Part shown: positions 35,919-45,601 of the stretch, one piece after another
How positions within the stretch are numbered: the first letter of the stretch is position 1
Layout: every line of letters starts with the position of its first letter
Origin: Verrucomicrobiales bacterium
GTDB lineage: Bacteria; Verrucomicrobiota; Verrucomicrobiia; Limisphaerales; CANJXF01
Assembly (NCBI GenBank): GCA_947478865.1
Contig: CANJXF010000024.1
Span: 1-61,456 of the forward strand
Direction: 5' to 3'
Length of the DNA stretch: 61,456 nucleotides
Notes under the pieces: generated by a model
Databases searched by the model: none
The model's input: only the letters and a program-made list of their open reading frames with translations
What the model was told of the DNA's origin: nothing
Translations under genes and position numbers: made by a program

Positions 35919-36851
35919 TTAAAAGATTTCGGGAACACCTTCGCCCAGAATTCTAAGGTGATGGCTCAATTCGCCCTCGTCGCAAAGTTCCTTGAGCCAG
36001 CGCGGCGGTTCGTCCATGTCCTCAAACGAAAGGCGGAAGGAGCCGTAATGCATTGGCACCAGCCATTTTGATTTCAAATCGCGAAACGCTTTCACCGCCT
36101 GGTCCGGCCCCATGTGCACGTGGCGAAACGAATCCGGGTAATAGGCGCCGATGGGCAGGAGCGCGATTTCCGGGGGAGCCTTTCGCCCAATTTCCTTGAA
36201 ACCGTGAAAATAAGCGGTGTCGCCGGCGTGATAAATGCGTCGCCCCTGGTGTTCCAGGATGAATCCGCCGTAGCCGCGATGGTGATCATGCAAGGTGCGG
36301 GCGCCCCAATGTTTGCTGGGCGTGAGCGTCACTTTCCAATCGCCGTGCGTAAAGCTTTCCCACCAGTGCAATTCAATGATGCGCTCGAAGCCGAGGTCTT
36401 TCGCCAGATCGCCAACGCCCCACGGCATGATGCCGATTTTCGGCGACGGCAGCCGCCGCAGCGTGGGTTTATGAAAATGATCAAAGTGCGCGTGGGTCAG
36501 GAGAACCAAATCGATGGGCGGCAAATCTTCGATGCTCAACCCGGCGCGCTTGACCCGTTTCAAAAGGAACAACCAGTTGGCAAAATTCGGGTCGATCAAC
36601 ACATTCAGATCGGTGAACTGCGCCAGAAACGAGGCGTGGCCGATCCAGGTCAACGCGATCTGGCCTTTGTGCAGCACCGGGAATTTCGGAATGTTGTTCT
36701 CGCCCGTTCGCCGGGTGAGCAGCGCCTTCCAGATCATTTCATAAAAAAAAGTGCCGGGATTGAAATGTTTGCTCGGAGTTAATTCCTTGAAGGAGGTGGG
36801 AATTTTTTTGCGCGGTCGGACTCGCGGAGTTCGTCGCGAAACTTCTTTCAT
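35919..36851 (-). CDS. Metallo-beta-lactamase-fold hydrolase (NAPE-PLD/UlaG-like)
   Basis: A 310-residue protein with the metal-binding core LVLLTHAHFDHFHKPTLRR (HxHxDH), preceded by ALTWIGHASFLAQFTDLNVL and IDPNF, and followed by VTLTPSKHWGARTLHDHHRG, IYHAGDTAYFHGFKEIG and LVPMHYGSF. This arrangement is that of the MBL-fold group with N-acylphosphatidylethanolamine phospholipase D and UlaG, two-zinc or iron hydrolases of phosphodiesters or lactones. No signal peptide is seen, so it is probably cytoplasmic. The basic N-terminus (RRTPRVRPRKKIPTSF) is unexplained. Confidence 0.8.
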   Translation of the reverse strand: MKEVSRRTPRVRPRKKIPTSFKELTPSKHFNPGTFFYEMIWKALLTRRTGENNIPKFPVLHKGQIALTWIGHASFLAQFTDLNVLIDPNFANWLFLLKRVKRAGLSIEDLPPIDLVLLTHAHFDHFHKPTLRRLPSPKIGIMPWGVGDLAKDLGFERIIELHWWESFTHGDWKVTLTPSKHWGARTLHDHHRGYGGFILEHQGRRIYHAGDTAYFHGFKEIGRKAPPEIALLPIGAYYPDSFRHVHMGPDQAVKAFRDLKSKWLVPMHYGSFRLSFEDMDEPPRWLKELCDEGELSHHLRILGEGVPEIF

Positions 36852-37009
36852 TGATTAATCAATACAGCCACGCCGTAGAAAACTCAAACCTCGGATTCTT
36901 GAAAAATCTCGTTGCTGGGCCTCGACCCGCTGCGCCCGACGTGATCTCGTCCGCGCGGTTCGCATCGTTTTGCATTGGAACCGAATCGAACCTCCATTAA
37001 AACCAAGCC

Positions 37010-37564
37010 GTGTCCAATCTGATCCAGCAGCTCGAAACGTATCTCCGCAAAAAACCGGCGCTCGGCAAAGACGTTTACATCGCAAAAGGCGCGGTGGTCC
37101 TCGGCGACGTCACTCTGGGCGACCAGGTCAGCGTTTGGTACAACGCCGTTTTGCGCGGCGACATCAATCGCATCGTCATCGGCGCGGGCAGCAACATTCA
37201 GGACAATGCCGTCGTGCATTTGTCGGATGATTTTCCGTGCATCCTCGGAAGATTTGTCACCGTCGGCCACACCGCCATTGTTCACGCCTGCACCGTCGGC
37301 GACGAATGCCTCATCGGCATGGGCGCGGTCATTTTGGACGGCGCGGAAATCGGCGAGCAATGCCTCATCGGTGCGAACGCGCTGGTGACGCAGGGCATGA
37401 AAATCCCGCCCGGTTCGCTCGTGCTTGGTTCTCCCGGGAAAATCGTCAAAACACTCAGCGCCGAAGAGCGGGCCAGCTTGAAAATCTGGGCGGGAAAATA
37501 TATCGCCAACGCCGCGTATTGCCTGGAGCACAAGATCAACATTTCCGAACCGCTCCCGACGTGA
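37010..37564 (+). CDS. Gamma-class carbonic anhydrase-like hexapeptide protein
   Basis: A 184-residue left-handed beta-helix protein. Hexapeptide repeats run through GAVVLGDVTLGDQVSVWYNA, VLRGDINRIVIGAGSNIQDN, AVVHLSDDF and FVTVGHTAIVHACTVGDECL. The three histidines in VVH, VGH and IVH are placed like the zinc ligands of gamma carbonic anhydrases (YrdA/PaaY/CaiE group). Whether it hydrates CO2 or is a related thioesterase-type protein cannot be decided. The start is GTG at 37010. The helix-rich tail (ERASLKIWAGKYIANAAYCL) is normal for the group. Confidence 0.88.
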   Translation: MSNLIQQLETYLRKKPALGKDVYIAKGAVVLGDVTLGDQVSVWYNAVLRGDINRIVIGAGSNIQDNAVVHLSDDFPCILGRFVTVGHTAIVHACTVGDECLIGMGAVILDGAEIGEQCLIGANALVTQGMKIPPGSLVLGSPGKIVKTLSAEERASLKIWAGKYIANAAYCLEHKINISEPLPT

Positions 37565-37660
37565 GCCGTTTCAGACAAAATCAAAACATTTACAAAATTG
37601 ATTTTTAATTTCCCTGGAAAAATTTCTGTTCAATTCCGTTAATTCTGTCTCCCTTTAATC

Positions 37661-38365
37661 ATGCGAAATCCAATCATTGTCGCGCTCGACGTGCCGGAAA
37701 CCGAAACCGCGCTGCAACTCGCCGCGCAGCTCGCGCCGGTCGTGGGCGCGTTTAAAATCGGCAGTGAACTGTTCACCCGCGCCGGCCCGGAAATCGTCGC
37801 GCGCATCCGGGCGACCGGCGCGGCCGTTTTCCTCGATTTGAAATTCCACGACATTCCCAACACCGTCGCCAGGGCGGTCGCTGCGGCGGTGCGGCTCGAT
37901 GTGCAGATGCTCACGATCCATATCGGCGGCGGATTGGAAATGATGTCCGCGGCGGAAAAAGCGGCGCAGGAAACCGCGCGCGCCCTGGGCCGTCCCGCGC
38001 CGCTCGTGCTGGGTGTGACTGTGCTGACGAGTCTCGACAGCAACGAACTCAACGAAGTCGGCGTGGAAACGACGGTCGGCAAACAGGTCGAACGTCTGGC
38101 GAATCTCGCGGCGCGCGCCGGTTTGCGCGGATTGGTTTGTTCGCCGTTGGAAATCGCGACGCTGCGGGAATTTTTACCCGCCGAAATTCAACTGGTCACG
38201 CCCGGCATTCGCGCCACGAACGTTCGGTCCGACGACCAGAAACGAACGCTCTCGGCGAAGGAAGCGCTGGCCGCGGGCGCGAGCTGGCTGGTGATTGGCC
38301 GGCCGATCTGCGCCGCCGAAAATCCACGAGCGGCGGCCGAAACCATTTTGGCGTCGCTGGATTAA
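37661..38365 (+). CDS. pyrF: Orotidine 5'-phosphate decarboxylase
   Basis: A 234-residue OMP decarboxylase of the bacterial short type: NPIIVALDVPETETALQLAA, FKIGSELFTRAGPEIV, VFLDLKFHDIPNTVARAVAA with the catalytic Asp-Lys-Asp array, MLTIHIGGG, LVCSPLEIATLR, LVTPGIR and the phosphate-binding ASWLVIGRPI near the end. It catalyses the last step of UMP synthesis. It follows the carbonic anhydrase-like gene after 96 bp on the same strand and converges on the Kelch gene with a 7-bp gap. Confidence 0.96.
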   Translation: MRNPIIVALDVPETETALQLAAQLAPVVGAFKIGSELFTRAGPEIVARIRATGAAVFLDLKFHDIPNTVARAVAAAVRLDVQMLTIHIGGGLEMMSAAEKAAQETARALGRPAPLVLGVTVLTSLDSNELNEVGVETTVGKQVERLANLAARAGLRGLVCSPLEIATLREFLPAEIQLVTPGIRATNVRSDDQKRTLSAKEALAAGASWLVIGRPICAAENPRAAAETILASLD

Positions 38366-38372
38366 TGTTGCA

Positions 38373-39682
38373 TCACGGAACCGAGCGGATGCGCCAGAAG
38401 TTGTTCGTGTTTGGATCGGGAGTGTTCGTGAAGATGAGTGAGCCGCCCGGTCCGGCGGGATTGGTTACGAGCGACACCCAGTTGGATGGTGAGAGAGTGA
38501 AAGTCCGTTCGAGCGCGTAGTTCGTTCCGACCAGCCCGACGAAGGACAACCCGACATCGCCCGTTCCCAACGACTGAAGCGATAATAAATTGTAGCCTGG
38601 CGGCAATGGTTCATAGAGCTCCGCTCTGTTTGTGGAAGACGATCCGCCCGCAACCAACACCTTTCCAGTAAGCAGCAATGTTCCCGTGGGATACGGGCGA
38701 GCGGCACGAAGAGAGCCGGTGGCTGTCCACGTTTCGGCAGAAGGATCGTAGAGCTCCGCAATTAAAGGGGGGGAACCGTCGCTCCCTCCTCCCGCGACCA
38801 GCACCTTACCATTGGGGAGTAATGTTGCAGTATGATACCAGCGATGGGCTTTCATCCGACTGGTTTTGACCCAAGTCCCCGTTGAAGGGTCATACAGCTC
38901 AGCGCTGTCTATGATAAAAGCTGGCTCGTTATAACCTCCCGTCACCAGTAGTTTCCCATTTGGAAGAAGAGTCCCCGTGTGACTATCCCGTCCGATGTTA
39001 AGGTTTCCCGTTGGCATCCAGGTGTCAGTGCTTGGGTTGTATAATTCCGCAGAGAAAGGGGCATTAGTATTTCCCAACCCCCCCCCGCGACTATTATCAG
39101 GCCGTTTAGTAGCAATGTTGCTGTGTGGTAACGACGATTGATTGTTGGTGGGTTGATTTCAGACCACGTGCCTGAGGTGGGGTCATAAACTTCTGCGGTT
39201 ATCATGTTGCCGTTGCCAATGAAACCGCCTGTGACCAAAACTCTTCCATTATCCAATAATGTAGCTGCGTGACCATATCGATTGGTCCGCATCGAGCCAG
39301 TCAACGTCCATAAACCAGTCGCGGGATCGAAAATTTCTGCGCGGCTCGAGATAGACGAAGAGCCTGAATATCCTCCAGCTACGAGCACCTTCCCATTGGG
39401 CAGCAAAGTCGCGGTATGTTTTTCTCTGCCGTAAGCCATTGTTCCAGTCGTCGCTGACCAAACACCCGAAGCTGGGTCATAGATCTCCGAACTGTTTAGA
39501 TACGATTGCCCTCCTGCCACTAAAACCCTTCCGTCTTGCAGCAAGGTCGCGGTGTGGAAAGACCGATAAATGGACATCGAACCAGTATAAACGAAATTGG
39601 TGATCCCTTTTGAAGTTGGAACGGTTACCAAATTCAGCGCCAGCGCTAGCAGCATCAGTATTCGGCGCGATCGCGTTTTCAT
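38373..39682 (-). pseudogene. Exported Kelch-repeat protein, frameshifted in a G9 tract
   Basis: From the ATG at 39682 (GGGAG upstream) there is a signal peptide (ILMLLALALNLVTVPTSKG) and a series of Kelch repeats of the form [33 protein letters not shown]. The frame shifts at a run of nine G on this strand (39078-39086). With ten G the text would read [20 protein letters not shown] and continue through further repeats to 38373; with nine it ends early at 38942. After the repeats a C-terminal module follows ([26 protein letters not shown]) like the terminal domains of other secreted verrucomicrobial proteins. The protein would be about 436 residues. The cause may be sequencing error, slippage-type phase variation or true decay. 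Confidence 0.8.
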
Positions 39683-39897
39683 AAAATATTCTCCCGGCCC
39701 GATGTGAATCGTGGTGCTCATTAAATCCCTTTTTTGGTAGCTGATGAAACTCTTAACCTGTTCATTCGAGACTTTCAAGACCCAAAAGCGCTAGGCCGTG
39801 CGGCGGAACGCCGGCTTGCAGTATCCAGATGTGCACTGAGGCGCGCTGAAATCGCCCGCAGCGGCTGGCGCTCGACTTTGTTTTCCATCGTTGCATC

Positions 39898-42459
39898 ATG
39901 GCGGGCGCAAACGTGATGACACTTTATGACCTGATTCCAAAAAGCGGGCGAGCGGGCAACGACCTGTTGCTCGGGAAATTTCTGGAATATGTCGCGGCGC
40001 GAAAGCTCGAACTTTATCCCGCGCAGGAATCGGCCATTCTCGAATTGTTCGAGGAGAAGAACGTCATCCTGAACACGCCCACCGGTTCGGGCAAATCACT
40101 GGTGGCGACGGCGCTGCACTTCAAGGCGATCGCGCAGGGAAAGCGTTCCATTTACACCTGCCCGATCAAGGCGCTGGTGAACGAAAAATTCATGGCGCTC
40201 TGCCGCGAGTTCGGCCCCGACAACGTGGGACTCAGCACCGGCGATGCGTCGGTCAATCGCGATGCGCCGATCCTTTGTTGCACGGCGGAAATCCTGGCCA
40301 ACATTGCGCTGCGCGACGGCGACCAGGCCAACGTGCATGAGGTCGTGATGGATGAATTTCATTACTACGCCGACCGCGAACGCGGCACGGCGTGGCAGGT
40401 CCCGCTGCTCACGTTGCCGCAAACGCGTTTTCTGCTGATGTCCGCGACGCTCGGCGACACGACTTTCTTCGAGGAAGAACTCACGAAGTTGACGGGGCGG
40501 GAAACGGTGACGGTTTTTTCCACGACGCGGCCCGTTCCGCTGGAGCATGCCTACTCGGAACTTTCGCTCGCCAAAACGTTGGAGAGCCTCGCCGCCGAGG
40601 GGAAAAGCCCGGTTTACGTGGTTCACTTCACACAATTGGATGCCTCGCAGAGCGCGCAGGATTTCACCAGCGTCAACGTTTGCACCCGCGAAGAAAAGGC
40701 GGCCATCGCCACCGCCATCCAGGATTTTAAATTCAACAGCCCGTACGGGCCCGACCTGAAAAAGTGGCTGCGTCACGGGATCGGTTTGCATCACGCCGGG
40801 CTGTTGCCGAAATATCGCGTGCTGGTCGAACAGCTCGCACAACAAGGTTTGCTCAAAGTCATTTGCGGGACCGACACGCTCGGCGTCGGCATCAACGTGC
40901 CGATCCGCACGGTGCTCTTCACGCGGCTTTGCAAATACGACGGGCAAAAAACCGGCATCCTGAGCGCGCGCGATTTTCATCAGATTAGCGGTCGGGCCGG
41001 GCGAAAAGGTTTTGATGATCGCGGCTGGGTGGTGGCGCAGGCGCCCGAGCACATGATCGAAAATCTGAAACTCGCGGAGAAATCGGCGCGCGACGGCAAG
41101 AAGACCGTGAAACGGCAACCGCCGGAAAAAAATTTCGTGAATTGGGACAAGCAGACTTACATCCGGTTGATCAGCGCGCCGCCGGAGCGGCTGAGTTCGC
41201 GCTTCCAGGTTTCGCACGGGATGTTGTTGAACGTGCTCAGCCGACGCGGGGATGGCTGCCGCGCCATGCAGCAATTAATTGCGCGTAGTCACGAATCGCC
41301 CAAAGCGAAAAAGGCGCATGTGAAACGCGCCTGGCAATTGTTCCGCTCGCTGGTGGATCGCAAAATTATCGAGTTCATTCCGCGCACTGAGGACGGCGTT
41401 TATCTGCGCGTCAATGTGGAGTTGCAGGACGATTTTTCGATGGACCAGGTTTTGTCACTGTATCTGCTCGACACCGTCCCGCTGCTTGATCCGCAAGCGC
41501 CCGATTACGCGCTCGACCTGATTACGCTGGTTGAATCGATCATCGAAGATCCCGACATTATTCTCCGCAAACAACTCGACCGCGTGAAGGACCAGAAAAT
41601 GGCGGAGATGAAAATGGAAGGGATCGAATACGACCAGCGCATGGAAGAATTGGAGAAGCTTGAATATCCCAAGCCGAAGCGGGAATTTATTTACGCGACG
41701 TTCAATGCGTTTGCCGATCGCCATCCGTGGGTCGGCCAGGAAAATATTCGCCCGAAATCCATCGCGCGCGAAATGTTCGAGCAGTTCCGTTCGTTCGCCG
41801 ATTACATCAAGGATTACGAATTGCAACGCGCGGAAGGATTGCTGCTGCGCCACCTCTCGCGCGTGCACAAGGTGCTGACGCAAACTGTCCCCGACGCCGC
41901 GAAGAACGACGCCGTTCGCGAAATGGAACTTTATCTCGGCACAATGATTCGTCAGGTCGATTCGAGCTTGATCGACGAATGGGAGAAAATGCGCGATCCG
42001 AATTATCAGCCGCTCGCGAAAGCGGAGGTGCGTCCACCGGGAGCGGAGGAAGCCGATAAAGACATCACGCGCGACACGAAGAATTTTACCGCGACCATTC
42101 GCAATCGCACCTTCACCTTCCTGCGCGGATTGGTGATTGGAGATTTCGAGCAGGCCATGGCCGCGCTGGATTCACCGGAGCAGCCGGATAACGAACCGTG
42201 GACGGCGGAGCGATTGCGCGCGGCGACCGATGCGTATTACGCCGAGCACGAATACATTTGCCTCGATCCCAACGCGCGTAATATTCGCCATACCTACGTC
42301 ACGCCATCCGAGGACAAACGGACCTGGCGCGTGCAGCAAATGCTCGTCGATCCCGAGGAACAGAATGATTGGGTGGCTGAGTTCGAGATCGATCTGGCGC
42401 AGTCGAGAGCCGCGGGGAAACCGTTTCTCCGTCTGCGCAAACTTGGAAAACTTGCTTAA
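39898..42459 (+). CDS. SKI2-like DEAD/DEAH-box helicase (DUF3516-type)
   Basis: An 853-residue superfamily 2 helicase. Motif I is TPTGSGKS (residues 60-67), motif II DEFH (152-155), motif III SAT (182-184); [20 protein letters not shown] and the arginine-finger motif [15 protein letters not shown] form the second RecA domain. The C-terminal half ([60 protein letters not shown]) matches the region I know as DUF3516. The family is related to archaeal and eukaryotic SKI2/Hel308 helicases and probably unwinds RNA or structured DNA; the bacterial role is unclear. An alternative start is the ATG at 39916. No partner genes adjoin it. Confidence 0.9.
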   Translation: MAGANVMTLYDLIPKSGRAGNDLLLGKFLEYVAARKLELYPAQESAILELFEEKNVILNTPTGSGKSLVATALHFKAIAQGKRSIYTCPIKALVNEKFMALCREFGPDNVGLSTGDASVNRDAPILCCTAEILANIALRDGDQANVHEVVMDEFHYYADRERGTAWQVPLLTLPQTRFLLMSATLGDTTFFEEELTKLTGRETVTVFSTTRPVPLEHAYSELSLAKTLESLAAEGKSPVYVVHFTQLDASQSAQDFTSVNVCTREEKAAIATAIQDFKFNSPYGPDLKKWLRHGIGLHHAGLLPKYRVLVEQLAQQGLLKVICGTDTLGVGINVPIRTVLFTRLCKYDGQKTGILSARDFHQISGRAGRKGFDDRGWVVAQAPEHMIENLKLAEKSARDGKKTVKRQPPEKNFVNWDKQTYIRLISAPPERLSSRFQVSHGMLLNVLSRRGDGCRAMQQLIARSHESPKAKKAHVKRAWQLFRSLVDRKIIEFIPRTEDGVYLRVNVELQDDFSMDQVLSLYLLDTVPLLDPQAPDYALDLITLVESIIEDPDIILRKQLDRVKDQKMAEMKMEGIEYDQRMEELEKLEYPKPKREFIYATFNAFADRHPWVGQENIRPKSIAREMFEQFRSFADYIKDYELQRAEGLLLRHLSRVHKVLTQTVPDAAKNDAVREMELYLGTMIRQVDSSLIDEWEKMRDPNYQPLAKAEVRPPGAEEADKDITRDTKNFTATIRNRTFTFLRGLVIGDFEQAMAALDSPEQPDNEPWTAERLRAATDAYYAEHEYICLDPNARNIRHTYVTPSEDKRTWRVQQMLVDPEEQNDWVAEFEIDLAQSRAAGKPFLRLRKLGKLA

Positions 42460-42483
42460 CGACCGACCGGCGGCAAAGCCCTG

Positions 42484-43431
42484 CTATTTTCCGAGCAGCG
42501 CAAACGGGATATCGATGGAGCCGCCGACCCAGAATTTCGAATCGGTATTGCTGCCATCGAACGTTTTGCGGGCGTGGAAGGCGTAGCGAAGTTTGCGCTT
42601 GGACGTCGTGTAGCTAAACCCGGCGTCGATCGAATCACTAATCTCGCGCACATCGAGGCGGTAATAAATCTCCTGATTGGGGCCGATGGAAATATTCGAG
42701 CCGGAAAGCGCCTGCAGGTGACGGTAGCCGACGTCGATTTCCCATCGTTGAACCTGCTGAAAAAAGCCGATGGACGTGATGTATTGGTCGTTGCCGTTGC
42801 TGCGCATCCATCGATACAGCACGTCGCCGAACGTGCCAAATCCGTCCCAGCCAAAATGTTTCCTGAAGAGAATTGACGGTTCGATCACAGCGGAATGATT
42901 TCCAGGGGCGAAGGGGAAATCTTTGTCGTAGGAACCGGGCAAAATCGCTCCGGCGCGGAACGTGAAGGTTGGCATCCATGCGGAGCTGGCGTTGGTTTCA
43001 TGCACGATCTGATAACGCACGCCGAACGTGGTATCCATCATCCCGGTGGTCGATTGGACTTCTCCGACGGGGGCAAACGAGCGCCAGCCAGCGGTGGTTC
43101 CGCCGATATTCAAATCCGCCGCCCATTTCTCCGTCAGCCCGTAATCAAGGGCGATGTAACCCTGGTTGACGTCGATGCCGTAGTTTTGGCCGTTGTCAGA
43201 TTTTTGATTAATGTCGATGCGTTCGCGCTTTGCCCAAATGTGGTAAGCCTCGGATTCTTCGTAAACAATCCCGGCCAAAAGCTCTCCTCTTGCGGGCACT
43301 TCGGCCCATTTGGCAAACGGCCGGCGCGCGGCGTTTTCGCTGGCTTGCAACGCGGTCGCCGCAACCAGTGACACGAGGGCCACGCCGGCCCAGGCAGTGA
43401 TCCGTTTAAACTGATAATTATCGCTGTTCAT
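42484..43431 (-). CDS. Outer-membrane beta-barrel protein
   Basis: A 315-residue protein with a signal segment (ITAWAGVALVSLVAATALQA) and regularly alternating beta strands: YGIDVNQGYIALDYGLTEKW, MMDTTFGVRYQIVHETN, WMPTFTFRAGAILPGSYDKD, WEIDVGYRHLQALSG. It ends SIDIPFALLGK. It resembles the barrels grouped with MetA-pathway or transporter-like outer-membrane proteins. It lies 105 bp downstream of the KDPG aldolase gene on the same strand, so it may be the last gene of the uronate operon and bring sugar in, but this is inferred from position only. Confidence 0.65.
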   Translation of the reverse strand: MNSDNYQFKRITAWAGVALVSLVAATALQASENAARRPFAKWAEVPARGELLAGIVYEESEAYHIWAKRERIDINQKSDNGQNYGIDVNQGYIALDYGLTEKWAADLNIGGTTAGWRSFAPVGEVQSTTGMMDTTFGVRYQIVHETNASSAWMPTFTFRAGAILPGSYDKDFPFAPGNHSAVIEPSILFRKHFGWDGFGTFGDVLYRWMRSNGNDQYITSIGFFQQVQRWEIDVGYRHLQALSGSNISIGPNQEIYYRLDVREISDSIDAGFSYTTSKRKLRYAFHARKTFDGSNTDSKFWVGGSIDIPFALLGK

Positions 43432-43536
43432 TTTTTTCGATAAAATTTCCCCAGGAAATTGATCTGCAAATTTATTAGTGAACTGACCGCGTTCTGCAAT
43501 CTCAAATCTGTCAGGGAATCGCTGTGGGGAAATAAA

Positions 43537-44193
43537 TCAGGAGCGCATTTTCGCGCGGGCCATTTTCACCCCGGCGATGAACGCAGCTGCTTTTTCGCTG
43601 AGCCCCTTCCAATCTCTGTTTTGGAGAAATGCTTTGCTGACCAGGCTGCTCCCGGCGGAGATGGCGACGCAACCGGCTTGAATAAATTCGCCGCAATTCT
43701 CCGCGGTCACTCCGCCGCTGGGAACAATTTTCAACTGCGGCAGCGGAGCGCGCATCGATTTTATGTAGCTCGCGCCCAGGCCGTCTGCGGGAAAAATCTT
43801 AATGAAATCACTGCCGACTTCCCAGGCGGTGAAGGCCTCGGTCGGGGTATAGGCTCCGCAGAAAACCGGCTTCGCTCGTTGCAGACAAGTCGCAACCACA
43901 TCCAGGCGCACGACCGGCGTCACAACATATTCGGCGCCCGCTTCCATTGCGCGAATCGCGGTGGCCGAATCCAAAACGGTTCCAACGCCGAGCAAAACTT
44001 TGTCGCCAAATTTTGCTGCGGTGGCCCGAATTACATCGATCGCGTCGGGCGTCGTCATCGTGACCTCGATCGCGCTGACCCCGCCGTCGATCAGCGCGGC
44101 GGCGGCGTCCAGGAGTTGCGCGGAGCTGTCGGCGCGAATGACGGCGATGACCCCAGGTTCCAGGAGGCGCGCGATAATCTCATTTTTTGTCAT
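43537..44193 (-). CDS. eda: KDPG/KHG aldolase
   Basis: A 218-residue class I aldolase: GVIAVIRADSSAQLLDAAAA, GGVSAIEVTMTTPDAIDVI with the catalytic Glu, LLGVGTVLDSATAIRAMEAG, EYVVTP and the Schiff-base lysine in SDFIKIFPADGLG, then KIVPSGGVTAENCGEFIQAG. It cleaves 2-keto-3-deoxy-6-phosphogluconate to pyruvate and glyceraldehyde 3-phosphate. It is the last enzyme of an apparent operon with a GH88 hydrolase (19 bp upstream) and an SDR (6 bp further), which together suggest uronate breakdown. The KDG kinase needed between them is not in the window. Confidence 0.93.
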   Translation of the reverse strand: MTKNEIIARLLEPGVIAVIRADSSAQLLDAAAALIDGGVSAIEVTMTTPDAIDVIRATAAKFGDKVLLGVGTVLDSATAIRAMEAGAEYVVTPVVRLDVVATCLQRAKPVFCGAYTPTEAFTAWEVGSDFIKIFPADGLGASYIKSMRAPLPQLKIVPSGGVTAENCGEFIQAGCVAISAGSSLVSKAFLQNRDWKGLSEKAAAFIAGVKMARAKMRS

Positions 44194-44212
44194 AAAATTT
44201 TTGATGGAAAAA

Positions 44213-45595
44213 TTACGAGCGCAGGAAAAACTCGTAATACGGTTTGCCGGTGGCTTCGCGGAGAATCATCAGCGCCAATTCGCGCGCGTGATAATCGCCC
44301 CACATCGACGATTCGCCGCAAGGAACCTTGCTTCCGCGCGGAACGTAATCCCAGCCGTTCGGACGGTGATAAACCGAATGCAGCAGCAAACCTTCGTGCT
44401 TTGGATCGGTCGAGAGATACGGCTCCGCAAAAAGATGTTTGGCGACGGTCAGGCCGGCATTGCGATAACGATTTCCGGGCGCCTGACGCTTGGTTGATTT
44501 GAGGTAATTGCCAAAGCGGATCAAGCCTTGAGCAGCGATCGCGGCGGCCGAGCTGTCCACCGGTTCGTGGTCGTTGAAAGGGTCCGCCGGGCGGGAAAGG
44601 TAATCGCCCATCTCGCTCAAGCCGGGCGCGCCGGTATCCCAATAGGGGATGCCGTCCGTGGGCGTTTCTGTGAGCCAGAAATCGGCGACTGCAAACGCGA
44701 TTTCCTCGAAGCGCCGCATGATTTTTGCCTTGCCGCCGCTGGCGAGGAATTCTTTTTCATCGAGCGTGGCGAACAATTCAAGTTGCTCGGCGTAGCCGCA
44801 TAAAATCCACGCCTGGCCGCGCGTCCAGGTGGAGAAGGGCGAATAGCCTTGCTGCGTGCTGGCGCAGCGGAAACTGCCGTCGTTCAAATTGAAAATGGAT
44901 TCGTGCGCGACGCGTCCACGGACGTCGTAGATGTCGCGGCCTTTTCCGAAGAAAATATTATAGCGCGCCGTCGTTTCCGCGTGTTGAAGGAGTCGGTCGA
45001 GCAGATTGATTTTCGCATCTTGCTCACCCATGAGGCGATGGCCGAGTTGATGGCTCACCGCGAGCGCGCGCAGTGAACGAATCGTGTCGCTGAACAAAGA
45101 ATGCGGTCCGTTGAAGGAGTAGATGTAGCCCAGTTCGGGCGTGATTTGCGTCCAGCGCGAGGCTTGCACTGCTCCGGTTAATTTCAACGCGAGCTCGTAA
45201 AAATTCTGTTCCCATTCGTTGGCGGCAATGCGGCCTTCGCGCATGAGGCGCAACAGATTTCCGTAGGTGCTGACGTTGTTGAAGCCGTGATCGTGAACGC
45301 CAATATGGCTGATGTGCGACGCCATTTCTCTGAGGGTCGCCTCACGCGCCGGTTCCAGAAAGGTTCGGTCGCCGGTCGCGTCGAATTGCAGAATCGACGA
45401 GCCGAATTGGAAGCCTTGCGTCCACTCGGTCCAGCCGCGCGCGGTGTATTTTCCTTTGACGGTGAAAACTGGCGCGCCGGAACCGGGCGTGCGCCGCGAT
45501 TCTAAATTTTTTATTTTCGTGGCCGAAAGGGCAAAAAGCTTTTCCGTGGCAGGCAGAAGGTTTTGCGCGGTCAGCGAGGAATCAATTTTCAACAT
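44213..45595 (-). CDS. GH88-type unsaturated glucuronyl hydrolase
   Basis: A 460-residue (alpha/alpha)6-barrel protein without a signal peptide. Typical family stretches are WTEWTQGFQFGSSILQFDA, HDHGFNNVSTYGNLLRLMRE, RVAHESIFNLNDGSFRCAST, QQGYSPFSTWTRGQAWILCG and EPVDSSAAAIAAQGLIRFGN. GH88 enzymes hydrate the double bond of unsaturated uronic acids left by polysaccharide lyases and release a keto-deoxy sugar. A cytoplasmic location and neighbours for SDR and Eda fit that role. The exact uronide is not clear, and the related GH105 family cannot be fully excluded. Confidence 0.8.
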   Translation of the reverse strand: MLKIDSSLTAQNLLPATEKLFALSATKIKNLESRRTPGSGAPVFTVKGKYTARGWTEWTQGFQFGSSILQFDATGDRTFLEPAREATLREMASHISHIGVHDHGFNNVSTYGNLLRLMREGRIAANEWEQNFYELALKLTGAVQASRWTQITPELGYIYSFNGPHSLFSDTIRSLRALAVSHQLGHRLMGEQDAKINLLDRLLQHAETTARYNIFFGKGRDIYDVRGRVAHESIFNLNDGSFRCASTQQGYSPFSTWTRGQAWILCGYAEQLELFATLDEKEFLASGGKAKIMRRFEEIAFAVADFWLTETPTDGIPYWDTGAPGLSEMGDYLSRPADPFNDHEPVDSSAAAIAAQGLIRFGNYLKSTKRQAPGNRYRNAGLTVAKHLFAEPYLSTDPKHEGLLLHSVYHRPNGWDYVPRGSKVPCGESSMWGDYHARELALMILREATGKPYYEFFLRS

Positions 45596-45601
45596 AAATA
45601 T

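Noticed and set aside
40096-41274. 392-codon minus-strand frame inside the helicase gene
   Set aside because: Arg/His-rich antisense shadow of the conserved helicase motifs.
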